Shown: positions 1 through 5,893 of the stretch, piece by piece
Position numbering within the stretch: the stretch's first letter is position 1
Layout: the number at the start of each line of letters is the position of its first letter
Assembly: GCA_013813605.1 (NCBI GenBank)
Contig: JACCRL010000424.1
Location: 1-5,893, forward strand
Reading direction: 5' to 3'
From: Gemmatimonadaceae bacterium
GTDB taxonomy: Bacteria > Gemmatimonadota > Gemmatimonadetes > Gemmatimonadales > Gemmatimonadaceae
Length of the DNA stretch: 5,893 bases
Made by a program: the position numbers and the translations under genes
The notes under the pieces: model-generated
Seen by the model: only the letters and a program-made list of their open reading frames with translations
What the model was told of the DNA's origin: nothing
Database searches by the model: none

Positions 1-141
1 CCGGCGGATCCGTTCATTGATCGCGCAGGCTATCATGGCTTCATCAGCCAATGGGAGACTGTCGTTACCGAGAGGCTCGTGGGCCACCCCCCGCCTTCAT
101 CGTTCGAATCTTCTGCGGACTCCGCCCCGCGTCGTGAATGA
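1..141 (+). CDS. C-terminal tail of an unidentified protein, possibly a subclass B3-like metallo-beta-lactamase (5' end outside window)
   Basis: Frame 1 is open from the first base to a TGA at 139-141 and gives 46 residues. The tail reads ADPFIDRAGYHGFISQWET and then becomes a low-complexity Pro/Ser-rich end. The pattern of an N/D-P-F-hydrophobic-D-x-x-G-Y segment followed by an amphipathic helix resembles the C-terminal helix of subclass B3 metallo-beta-lactamases. No metal-binding motif lies inside the window, so that family call rests on memory of tail sequences and is tentative. The reading frame looks coding because it has a plausible helix and GC-rich third positions. Its stop lies only 23 bp from the stop of the minus-strand receiver fragment, so the two are convergent. 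It could equally be the tail of an unrelated protein. Confidence 0.45.
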   Translation, partial: PADPFIDRAGYHGFISQWETVVTERLVGHPPPSSFESSADSAPRRE

Positions 142-164
142 CCTCATTTGTACGCTGCTGCCCC

Positions 165-356
165 TCACTTCTTGCCGAGCGTCTGTTCCACGAGTGCGGC
201 AAGCTGTTTGGGCGAGGTTGACGACTTCAACATGTACTTCGTGGCCCCGAGGGCAAACGCTTTCTCTACCTCGCTCGGGACGCTCATGTTGCTGAAGATA
301 ATGATTTTGGTATTCGGGTAGTTTTCCGGGACGCGCGCCGCTTCCAGAAACTCGAT
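165..356 (-). pseudogene. Response-regulator receiver domain, C-terminal half only (5'-truncated remnant)
   Basis: On the minus strand, about 64 codons ending at the TGA (plus-strand 165-167) encode the second half of a CheY-like receiver. An IEFLEAARV segment corresponds to the helix after the phosphorylation loop. NTKIIIFSN is the beta-4 strand with the conserved Ser/Thr. ALGATKYMLKSS holds the conserved Lys (codon 225-227), and TSPKQLAALVEQTL is the final helix. The Lys is followed by Ser rather than the usual Pro, a variant seen in some stand-alone receivers. The first half, with the acidic pair and the phospho-accepting Asp, is absent. Upstream of IEFLE the frame continues as an apparent antisense reading of the transporter fragment, rich in Arg, His and Asp and unlike any receiver. 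The remnant therefore cannot accept phosphate as it stands. It is either a broken gene or one side of a chimeric join. Confidence 0.75.
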
Positions 357-362
357 GAAGTG
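350..362. other. Junction between two 5'-truncated, divergently oriented gene fragments
   Basis: Minus-strand receiver homology stops at about 356, where a Gly of the usual M-D/N-G-hydrophobic-E-F-L-E segment would be expected. Plus-strand transporter homology begins at about 357 with EVTSNTA. The two frames are in the same codon register on opposite strands. No insertion sequence, tRNA or obvious long repeat sits at the join. A 6-bp palindrome GACGTC lies just beside it at 362-367. The position is placed by where recognisable family motifs stop and start, so it is good to a few codons only. Confidence 0.6.
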
Positions 363-635
363 ACGTCGAACACCGCCGCGGCCAACATGGTCGTTCCCGT
401 CGTCATCTCGGTTGCGCAGGCGGCAGGCGCGGACCCGCTGGGTCCAGCGCTTGGCGCCACCATGGGCGCGAGCATGGGGTTCATGCTGCCGGTCTCGACG
501 CCGTGCAACGCGATCGTCTATGGCTCCGGCAAGATCCCTCTCATCAAGATGATCCGCTACGGCGTCGTGCTGGACATAGCGGGAGTGATCGTCATCATCG
601 CTTTCGTCAAGCTGCTGCTGCCTTTGGTGCGGTAG
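357..635 (+). pseudogene. DASS/SLC13-type sodium:dicarboxylate or sulfate symporter, C-terminal fragment
   Basis: The frame ending at TAG 633-635 encodes about 92 residues of the C-terminal repeat of a divalent anion:Na+ symporter. The start of the fragment carries the second SNT sodium-binding signature ([16 protein letters not shown]). It is followed by [22 protein letters not shown], whose P-V-S-T-P-C-N-A-I core is typical of the family, and by a last hydrophobic helix ([21 protein letters not shown]). Family members such as VcINDY are roughly 450-500 residues long, so about four fifths, including the first SNT motif and most membrane helices, is missing. A GTG at 360 could formally start a 91-residue peptide, but it falls inside the conserved motif and has no convincing ribosome binding site. 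I read this as a remnant or one side of an assembly join. Substrate cannot be told from this part. Confidence 0.85.
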
Positions 636-703
636 ATGCATCCACTCCCTGCTGGACGCGGGTCAGGACCGCCAGTACCTTAGCGTTCCCGTTCGGATAT
701 ACC

Positions 704-2755
704 ATGCCCGAAGCCGCTTCCTCCACACCAGCGCCAGTCTCCACCGAGCCGCGGAAGCGCCGCAAGCAGCATGGGGGCACCAAGCTCGTCCAGCGGCAAT
801 CGGCGTTGCTGCGTCTGAGCTCCACGATCGTGGAGGCGCAAGACGAGCGCGAGATCTGCGAGCGCGTTGTCAACGGGCTCCACGACCCGGCGCTCGGCTA
901 CCAGCTACTCGCGCTGTTCATGCTCACCGAGTCAGGCGGCGAGCGCGTGCTCCGCGCGAGCGCCGGATGGGAGAAGGGGCCAGCCTATTCCGCGGGGGCG
1001 AGCTCCGGCACCCGACTCGAGGTTCCTCTAAAGGTTGCTGACAGGGCGTTTGGCGTCCTTGTCGTCGAGAGCTCCGAGTCTGACGCTTTCGACGGGTCGG
1101 ACGTCGAGATCATCAACGCCGCGGTGAATCAGGCAAGCATCGCCATCGCTCGCGCGCGGCTGCTGGTCAGCGAACGGCAGCGGGCTGACGAGCAGAAGGC
1201 ACTCCTCGACACGATGGCAGATCTGTCATCGGAGCGCGAGCTCTCCAAGCTGCTTCAGGCCGCGCTCGAGCGCGCGGTGAGACTCCTCGCTGTTACCGGG
1301 GGAGAGCTGGCGATCTACGACGAAGAGAAGGAAGAGCTCGTCATTGTTGCCAGCCACAACATCGGCATGGATTCCACCGGGGTGCGTCTCAAGCTTGGCG
1401 AAGGGGCAATGGGTATCGTCGCCGAGTCGCATGAGCCCCTGATCGTTCCCAACTATCAGGAGTGGAGCGGCCGGCCCTCCAAGTATTCGGAGACCCCCGT
1501 TCGGTCGGTGATGGCGGCCCCGCTCCTGATCGGCAACCGTCTCGTCGGGGCGATCGCCAGCGTTGATTCTGATCCGGCGCGAGAATTCGGGCCCGCCGAC
1601 CTGCGCCTGCTCAACCTCTTCACCTCGCAGGCGGCCATCGCGATCCAGAATGCCCGCCTATACACGGAGGCGCAGCGTCAGAAGCAGTATTTCGAGGCGG
1701 TGGTCCTTTACAGCCCGGTCGCGATCGTCACACTCGGGCTGAACGGAGTCATCACGTCACTGAATCCCGCCTTCGAAAAGCTGTTTGGCTATTCGCCGGC
1801 CGATGCGGTGGGCCGGGAACTGGACCAGCTGCTGAATACGGAAGAAACTCTCGCCCAGGCCTCGCAGTACACCGCCCAGGCGACGCACGAGATAGCCCGC
1901 GGAATAGGGAAACGGCGGCGGAGGGATGGCTCGTTCGTCGATGTCGAGCTGGCCGGCGTTCCCGTCGTCGTTGACGGAGAGCGGGTTGGAATCATGGCAC
2001 TCTATCACGACGTCACCGACCTCCTTCGCGCCAACGAAAAAGCTGAGGCGGCGAGCAACGCGAAAAGCCGGTTCCTTGCCAACATGAGCCACGAGCTGCG
2101 TACGCCGCTCAACGCCATTATCGGATACAGCGAGATTCTGCAGGAAGAAGCGGAGGAGTCGGGTAACTCCGGCTCGGTTGCCGATCTGCAGAAGATTCAT
2201 TCCGCCGGCAAGCACCTGCTGGCCCTCATCAACGACGTGCTCGACCTCTCCAAGATCGAGGCGGGCAAGATGGAGATCTTTCCGGAGACCTTCTCGGTCG
2301 GGACGATCGTCGAGGAGGTGGCGACCACGGTGATGCCGATGCTCGCGCGAAACTCGAACACGCTGCGTATCAGTTGCCCGGCCGACATTGGTACGATGCA
2401 CTCCGACGTGATCAAGGTGAGGCAGATCCTTCTCAATCTGCTGTCCAACGCCTGCAAGTTTACGGAACGAGGGGCGGTCGTTCTCGAGGTAACCCGCGAG
2501 ACGAGGGCGGGCGCCGCAGCGATGGTGTTTCGCGTCACTGACTCCGGCATCGGGATGACGGAACCGCAGATGGCGAAACTGTTCGAGGCCTTCACACAGG
2601 CGGAGGCGTCAACTACCCGTACGTATGGCGGTACGGGTCTCGGGCTTGCGATCACGAGGAAGTTCTGCCAGATGCTGAATGGCGACGTGACCGTTTCCAG
2701 CGAGCGGGGCAAGGGATCGGTGTTCACTGTTTCCCTTCCTCCGGCGATCGAGTGA
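704..2755 (+). CDS. Soluble sensor histidine kinase, GAF-GAF-PAS-HisKA-HATPase
   Basis: This 683-residue kinase should autophosphorylate on His in response to ligands or redox/light cues sensed by its N-terminal modules. GAF-like domains span about 34-152 and 170-322, and PAS spans about 329-440, ending in the usual DVTDL. An H-box with SHELRTP follows, phosphoacceptor His463. The ATPase domain is complete: N box with Asn582, G1 DSGIG at 613-617, F box FEAFTQAE, and G2 GGTGLGLAI from 642. No signal peptide or membrane helix is visible, so it should be cytoplasmic. The frame is open upstream to an ATG at 503, but that part overlaps the transporter fragment and is Arg/His-rich junk. ATG 704 is chosen because family-like sequence begins soon after it, although only a weak GGA (695-697) precedes it. 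It has no receiver of its own. The stand-alone receiver gene 37 bp downstream is the natural first partner. Confidence 0.93.
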   Translation: MPEAASSTPAPVSTEPRKRRKQHGGTKLVQRQSALLRLSSTIVEAQDEREICERVVNGLHDPALGYQLLALFMLTESGGERVLRASAGWEKGPAYSAGASSGTRLEVPLKVADRAFGVLVVESSESDAFDGSDVEIINAAVNQASIAIARARLLVSERQRADEQKALLDTMADLSSERELSKLLQAALERAVRLLAVTGGELAIYDEEKEELVIVASHNIGMDSTGVRLKLGEGAMGIVAESHEPLIVPNYQEWSGRPSKYSETPVRSVMAAPLLIGNRLVGAIASVDSDPAREFGPADLRLLNLFTSQAAIAIQNARLYTEAQRQKQYFEAVVLYSPVAIVTLGLNGVITSLNPAFEKLFGYSPADAVGRELDQLLNTEETLAQASQYTAQATHEIARGIGKRRRRDGSFVDVELAGVPVVVDGERVGIMALYHDVTDLLRANEKAEAASNAKSRFLANMSHELRTPLNAIIGYSEILQEEAEESGNSGSVADLQKIHSAGKHLLALINDVLDLSKIEAGKMEIFPETFSVGTIVEEVATTVMPMLARNSNTLRISCPADIGTMHSDVIKVRQILLNLLSNACKFTERGAVVLEVTRETRAGAAAMVFRVTDSGIGMTEPQMAKLFEAFTQAEASTTRTYGGTGLGLAITRKFCQMLNGDVTVSSERGKGSVFTVSLPPAIE

Positions 2756-2779
2756 CGTCACGCGTCAACCCGCAATCAT

Positions 2780-2783
2780 AGGA
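2780..2783 (+). promoter_or_regulatory. Ribosome binding site of the stand-alone receiver gene
   Basis: AGGA lies nine bases before the ATG at 2793. It is the best-spaced Shine-Dalgarno-like site in the cluster and supports that start. The 37-bp gap after the histidine kinase gene shows no terminator-like hairpin. Confidence 0.55.
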
Positions 2784-2792
2784 CGCTCGCCG

Positions 2793-3167
2793 ATGCCGAG
2801 GATTCTCCTCGTTGAGGACAACGAAATGAACCGCGACATGCTGTCGCGCCGTCTCATCAAGCGCGGCTACGAAGTCGCATTCGCGCTCGACGGCCAGGAG
2901 GGACTCGACCAGGCGCGCCAGACGCACCCTGATCTCGTCCTGATGGACATGAGCCTCCCGGTCAAGGACGGCTGGGTCGCTACCGCGGAGCTAAAATCGG
3001 ATCCGGTCACGCGCCTCATTCCGGTGATCGGATTGAGCGCGCACGCGATGGCGGGCGATCGTGACCGCGCGATGCAATCAGGATGCGACGACTACGACAC
3101 CAAGCCCGTCGAGATAGATCGGCTGCTCGGGAAGATCGAGGCTCTGCTCGGCAAGAACGCCGGGTGA
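2793..3167 (+). CDS. Stand-alone response regulator receiver domain protein
   Basis: This 124-residue protein is one complete CheY-like receiver with no output domain. Residues expected for phosphotransfer are present: acidic Glu8 and Asp9 in LLVEDNEMNR, phospho-accepting Asp52 in LVLMDMSLP, Ser82 in the IGLSAHAM segment, and Lys104 followed by Pro in DTKPVE. The length is that of the domain alone, so it acts by docking or as a phosphate shuttle, not by binding DNA. It sits between the histidine kinase gene and the receiver/Ser-Thr-kinase gene, which starts inside its stop codon (GTG at 3164-3166, 4-bp overlap). The likely role is to accept phosphate from the upstream kinase and either pass it to the H-box segment of the next protein or bind that protein. 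The transfer route is inference; the receiver assignment is secure. Confidence 0.95.
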   Translation: MPRILLVEDNEMNRDMLSRRLIKRGYEVAFALDGQEGLDQARQTHPDLVLMDMSLPVKDGWVATAELKSDPVTRLIPVIGLSAHAMAGDRDRAMQSGCDDYDTKPVEIDRLLGKIEALLGKNAG

Positions 3168-5104
3168 CCGACGCGGCCCGAACCACCCTTTCCGTAAACG
3201 AGGTCGCGACTCTCCGGCACGAGCTGCGCACGCCCATCAACCAGATCGTTGGCTATTGCGAGATGCTGCTCGAGGATGCGCAGAGTCGTCAGGGGGGCTC
3301 GAGAAGAGAGTCGTTGAGCGAGGCGCTGGCCGCAGTGCGTGATGCAATCGTGCTCATCGAGGATGCCCTGCCCGCTGGCGCGACTACGCTCGACGCCGAT
3401 CGGATCGTGTCCCTGTACGAGTCGCTCCATCATCCGCAGTCGCGGATCATCGACGCCATGAGCGGGCTGCTTCGCGAAGAAGAATTGCCCGATGAAAAAT
3501 TCATCGCCGACGTCTGCAGGGTCAGAAATGCCGCCGAGCGCCTGATGCCTACCGACCGGCCGCGCGCCGAGCCGACGTCCGCGTTCAGCGCGCCGGCGGG
3601 AGTCCGCGTCGCACCCGCGGAGCCTCCCGGCGCGCGGGTTCCGAGGACGGCGCATGTGCTGGTCGTCGACGATATCGAAGAGAACCGTAGCGTTCTTCAG
3701 CGCCGACTGGAGCGCGAAGGCCATACGGTTGCATGTGCTTCGAGCGGGCCCGAAGCGCTTCATCTCGCCGCTGGCGAGTCATTCGACATCGTCCTGCTCG
3801 ACGTGATGATGCCGCACATGGATGGTTACGAGACACTCGGGCGGCTCAAGTCTTCCGATGCCACGCGAGAGCTTCCGGTGATCATGATCTCCGCGCTCGA
3901 CGACATTGCCAGCATCGCGCGGTGCATCGAGCGCGGGGCGGAAGACTATCTGCCCAAGCCATTTGACCCCGTACTGCTGCGCGCCCGCATCAGTGCGTGC
4001 CTCGAGAAAAGGGATTTCCGCGCGCGAGAGAAGGAGTATCTCCGCGATGTAGTTCGGATCGTTGCCGCGGCGGTCGCGGCCGAGCGAGGAGGCTATGCCC
4101 CCGGCTCGCTTGCCGAGGTGTCGAAGCGCGGGGATGAGTTGGGAACGCTGGCGCGTGTCTTCGACGGCATGGTCGCGGGAATAAGGGAGCGTGAGCGGAA
4201 GCTGCACGGGCAGATCGAAAAGCTGCGGGAAGAGATCGCGGGGGTGAGTGACGCGCCGCTCACGGACTTCGACACGCCGGAAGCCCTCCGGTCAGGGGCT
4301 TCGTTCGCAGCCAGGTACAGGATCGAGCGCCCGATCGGGAGCGGCGGGATGGGCATGGTCTATCTCGCCGAGGACGTGGAACTCGGCGAACGGGTCGCCA
4401 TCAAGACGCTGAGATCTGACTTGTTGAGTGCGGATGAAACCGCGATGGACCGCTTTCGCAACGAGATCAGGCTCGCACGCCAGATCTCTCATCGCAACAT
4501 CGTGCGCACGCACGACTTCGGAAATGCCGGAGGCGTCTTCTTCGTGACGATGGAATTCGTCGAGGGCACCACGTTGCGCGCGGTGCTGGACTCGCGCGGG
4601 CAGCTTGGAGCGGAGGCGACGCTGGCCATCGCGCGGCAGCTCGTGGACGCGCTCGAGTGCGCACATGGCGAAGGCATCATTCATCGCGACATCAAGCCGC
4701 AGAATCTGCTCATCGATGCGGCCGGGACGCTCAAGATCATGGACTTCGGTGTCGCCCGCCTCGCCGAGCGAAGCAGCGGGCTGACTCAGGCGGGAATGGT
4801 GGTTGGCACGCCCGCCTACATGGCACCCGAGCAGCTGCTGGCTGAGTCAGTCGATGCGAGGAGTGATCTTTACTCCGTTGGTGTCGTGCTTTACGAGTGT
4901 CTTACCGGACGCCCGCCGTTTGATGCGAAATCTCCGATCTCGTTGATAGCGAAAGTGCTCAACGAAGACGCCAAGCCTCCGGACGTAGTGAAGCCCGAGG
5001 TGCCTCACGCCGTGTCTGCGATCGTGATGCAGCTTCTCGCCAAGCACCCCGATCAGCGGCCGCAAAGCGCGAGCGCGCTCAGGGAGATGTTCGCGACCGT
5101 TTGA
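3164..5104 (+). CDS. H-box/HisKA-like - receiver - HAMP-like - Hanks Ser/Thr protein kinase fusion
   Basis: This 646-residue protein joins two phosphorylation chemistries. Residues about 13-65 form a helical hairpin with an H-box (RHELRTPINQIVGY, His19); about 80-132 is further helical sequence and 135-163 a Pro/Ala-rich linker. No N, G1 or G2 ATPase boxes exist. A full receiver covers about 164-285 (Asp169, Asp170, phospho-Asp213, Ser243, Lys265). Residues about 296-348 resemble a HAMP linker, with the DELG motif at 324-327, although no membrane helix is present; a coiled coil follows. The Ser/Thr kinase spans 385 to about 640: glycine loop GSGGMGMV, Lys414, Glu434, HRDIKPQN with Asp509, DFG at 527-529, activation-loop Thr541 and Thr549, and APE. 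All catalytic residues are there, so it should be active. The frame is open from ATG 3083, but the part before GTG 3164 merely overlaps the receiver gene, and the GTGA overlap suggests translational coupling. No PASTA domains or transmembrane anchor are seen. Confidence 0.92.
   Translation: MTDAARTTLSVNEVATLRHELRTPINQIVGYCEMLLEDAQSRQGGSRRESLSEALAAVRDAIVLIEDALPAGATTLDADRIVSLYESLHHPQSRIIDAMSGLLREEELPDEKFIADVCRVRNAAERLMPTDRPRAEPTSAFSAPAGVRVAPAEPPGARVPRTAHVLVVDDIEENRSVLQRRLEREGHTVACASSGPEALHLAAGESFDIVLLDVMMPHMDGYETLGRLKSSDATRELPVIMISALDDIASIARCIERGAEDYLPKPFDPVLLRARISACLEKRDFRAREKEYLRDVVRIVAAAVAAERGGYAPGSLAEVSKRGDELGTLARVFDGMVAGIRERERKLHGQIEKLREEIAGVSDAPLTDFDTPEALRSGASFAARYRIERPIGSGGMGMVYLAEDVELGERVAIKTLRSDLLSADETAMDRFRNEIRLARQISHRNIVRTHDFGNAGGVFFVTMEFVEGTTLRAVLDSRGQLGAEATLAIARQLVDALECAHGEGIIHRDIKPQNLLIDAAGTLKIMDFGVARLAERSSGLTQAGMVVGTPAYMAPEQLLAESVDARSDLYSVGVVLYECLTGRPPFDAKSPISLIAKVLNEDAKPPDVVKPEVPHAVSAIVMQLLAKHPDQRPQSASALREMFATV
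5081..5086 (+). promoter_or_regulatory. Possible ribosome binding site for the methyltransferase gene
   Basis: AGGGAG inside the last codons of the Ser/Thr kinase gene lies 14 bases before the TTG start at 5101. The spacing is longer than ideal, so re-initiation from the overlapping upstream stop may matter more than direct binding. Confidence 0.3.
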
Positions 5105-5685
5105 GTGCGAGCCAGTTCAACCGCGAGTACTACCGGCGCTTCTACGAGAATCCAACGACCGCAATAATCTCGGCGGCAGAACGGCGGAACGAGATAAGGT
5201 TCGTCCTCTCGTTCTGCCGCCACATCGGTCTCGAAATACGCCGCTTCTCCGATGTCGGTGCCGGGACGGGATGGTGGGCAAGGGAGTTCGGCCGTCAGTA
5301 CCGGAGCTGCCGCCAAGTCGAAACCTTTGATGCGAGCGCCGAGGCTGCGCGCATCTACGGGCACCGCCGCGTGAGTGCACAGGAGCTCGCCGGCTTGCCG
5401 TCGGACCTCGTCGTCTGTCGCGACGTTCTCCGCTATCTGCCCGACCGCCAGGCAAAGCGCGCGATCGCCCGTCTCGCGTCGAAATGCCGCGGCGTGCTCT
5501 ATTTCCAGGTAGTCACGAGCGATGACGAAGTTGACGAGGACCGCAGCGACATGACGGGATACTTTCGCCCTGCGAGCTGGTACCGGCGCACACTGGAACG
5601 CGCCGGATTCAGGGACGTCGGGATGGGCCTGTTCGTGTCTGACAAGTTTTCCCGGTTCGATCCGTTCGCGCTCGAGGTGCGCTGA
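5101..5685 (+). CDS. Class I SAM-dependent methyltransferase
   Basis: This 194-residue protein has the Rossmann-type S-adenosylmethionine fold. Motif I is FSDVGAGTGWW at about 49-59. A strand ending in an acidic residue follows (VETFD, Asp77), a candidate for contacting the ribose. The motif IV region is LVVCRDVLRYLPD at about 103-115. A late beta strand reads GVLYFQVVT, and the C-terminal part (GYFRPASWYRRTLERAGF) is typical of small Methyltransf_11/25-like enzymes. The substrate cannot be told: neither the CheR receptor-binding motifs nor rRNA-methylase signatures are seen. The N-terminus FNREYYRRFYENP resembles a recurring motif in uncharacterised bacterial methyltransferases. The TTG start overlaps the TGA of the Ser/Thr kinase gene by four bases (TTGA), which points to co-translation and a functional link with the signalling cluster. 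No good in-frame ATG offers a better start before the conserved region. Confidence 0.85.
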   Translation: MSASQFNREYYRRFYENPTTAIISAAERRNEIRFVLSFCRHIGLEIRRFSDVGAGTGWWAREFGRQYRSCRQVETFDASAEAARIYGHRRVSAQELAGLPSDLVVCRDVLRYLPDRQAKRAIARLASKCRGVLYFQVVTSDDEVDEDRSDMTGYFRPASWYRRTLERAGFRDVGMGLFVSDKFSRFDPFALEVR

Positions 5686-5716
5686 CCCCAGGCGCGGCAA
5701 CGTGTGCTTCCGGCAT

Positions 5717-5734
5717 GCTGCGCGGTATCGCAGC
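5717..5734. terminator. Short GC-rich hairpin between convergent genes, possible bidirectional terminator
   Basis: GCTGCG at 5717-5722 and CGCAGC at 5729-5734 form a perfect 6-bp stem around a 6-base loop. It sits in the 60-bp gap between the stop of the methyltransferase gene and the stop of the minus-strand histidine kinase gene. No T-run follows on either strand, so it does not fit a classic intrinsic terminator. The call rests on position and stem alone. Confidence 0.25.
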
Positions 5735-5745
5735 CAGCTCCGGAC

Positions 5746-5893
5746 CTACGCTGGCGGCGGAGCGGTCCGGGGAAGGCGAACGGTAAAAGTAGTGCCGCGT
5801 TCTTCCGAGGAATCCACCTCGATCTTCCCCTTGTGCGCGCTCACAATGCGGTCGGCGATATAGAGCCCAAGGCCAAGGTTGCCTGTCGGTCCG
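5746..5893 (-). CDS. Sensor histidine kinase, C-terminal end of HATPase domain (5' part outside window)
   Basis: The minus strand, read from the right edge to a TAG (plus-strand 5746-5748), gives 48 residues. They open with the G2 box of the histidine-kinase ATPase domain (GNLGLGLYIADRIVSAHKGK). The final beta strands follow (KIEVDSSEERGTTFTVRLPR), with a short Pro/Ala tail after them. This is the standard closing part of a HATPase_c domain, with no receiver or other domain after it. It converges on the four-gene cluster and so is a separate transcription unit. It is another two-component gene in the same neighbourhood, but a functional link cannot be shown. Frame: the last window base belongs to the preceding codon. 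Confidence 0.9.
   Translation of the reverse strand, partial: GPTGNLGLGLYIADRIVSAHKGKIEVDSSEERGTTFTVRLPRTAPPPA

Noticed and set aside
368..641. Reading the minus-strand receiver as a full 158-residue gene starting at 641
   Set aside because: Everything upstream of about 357 is the reverse complement of the transporter fragment and is composed mainly of Arg, His and Asp, with no receiver motifs.
503..703. Upstream extension of the histidine kinase frame to an ATG at 503
   Set aside because: The 67 extra residues overlap the conserved end of the transporter fragment in another frame and are Arg/His-rich with no domain character. ATG 704 gives a sensible start.
636..703. Promoter for the signalling cluster in the 68-bp gap before the histidine kinase gene
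   Set aside because: A GGATATACC stretch lies just before the ATG, but no matching -35 element at proper spacing is visible and it leaves no room for a leader. I could not support a specific promoter call.
1757..2401. Long minus-strand open frame (214 codons) opposite the histidine kinase
   Set aside because: It is an antisense shadow of the PAS and HisKA coding region in GC-rich DNA, with Arg/His-rich composition and no recognisable domain.
2753..2760. Perfect 8-bp palindrome TGACGTCA at the histidine kinase stop codon, sharing AGTGACGTC with the junction at 359-367
   Set aside because: GACGTC-containing words occur several times in this GC-rich window, including inside coding sequence, so a shared 9-mer is weak evidence for an operator or recombination site.
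3083..3163. Upstream extension of the fusion kinase frame to an ATG at 3083
   Set aside because: It overlaps the conserved C-terminal part of the stand-alone receiver and yields an Arg-rich stretch. The GTG at 3164 gives a normal 4-bp coupled overlap.
5053..5700. Long minus-strand open frame (215 codons) opposite the methyltransferase
   Set aside because: The plus strand carries clear methyltransferase motifs. The reverse frame has no family character and would overlap both the kinase and methyltransferase genes.

Overview
The window is GC-rich, densely coded bacterial DNA dominated by signal-transduction genes. The codon use, GTG and TTG starts, weak Shine-Dalgarno sites and the mix of multidomain histidine kinases with Hanks-type Ser/Thr kinases suit a soil or environmental lineage such as Gemmatimonadota, Acidobacteriota or a myxobacterium-like group. 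This is an inference from style only; nothing here fixes the taxon.

Left part (1-635): three gene remnants. First is the C-terminal tail of a plus-strand gene, possibly a subclass B3-like metallo-beta-lactamase, cut by the window edge. Next is the C-terminal half of a response-regulator receiver on the minus strand (165-356). It abuts directly the C-terminal fifth of a DASS-family (SLC13-type) sodium/dicarboxylate transporter on the plus strand (357-635). Both inner genes lack their 5' parts exactly where they meet, so about position 356/357 is a rearrangement breakpoint or an assembly chimera.

Central part (704-5685): a compact same-strand cluster of four intact genes that looks like one operon. 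In order they are: a soluble GAF-GAF-PAS histidine kinase; a stand-alone receiver protein 37 bp downstream; a protein with an H-box/HisKA-like segment, receiver, HAMP-like linker and Hanks Ser/Thr kinase, overlapping the receiver gene by 4 bp; and a class I SAM-dependent methyltransferase, overlapping the kinase gene by 4 bp. The third gene is the most interesting item. It carries a phosphoacceptor-type HELRTP motif without any histidine-kinase ATPase domain, followed by a complete receiver and a complete Ser/Thr kinase. A testable reading is that the cluster is a phosphorelay feeding from His/Asp chemistry into Ser/Thr phosphorylation, with the methyltransferase as a co-expressed partner or output.

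Right part (5686-5893): a 60-bp convergent intergenic gap with a small GC-rich hairpin, then the C-terminal end of another histidine kinase on the minus strand, cut by the window edge. There are no RNA genes, CRISPR arrays, insertion sequences or long repeats that I can support, and no gene-free stretch exceeds 300 bases.
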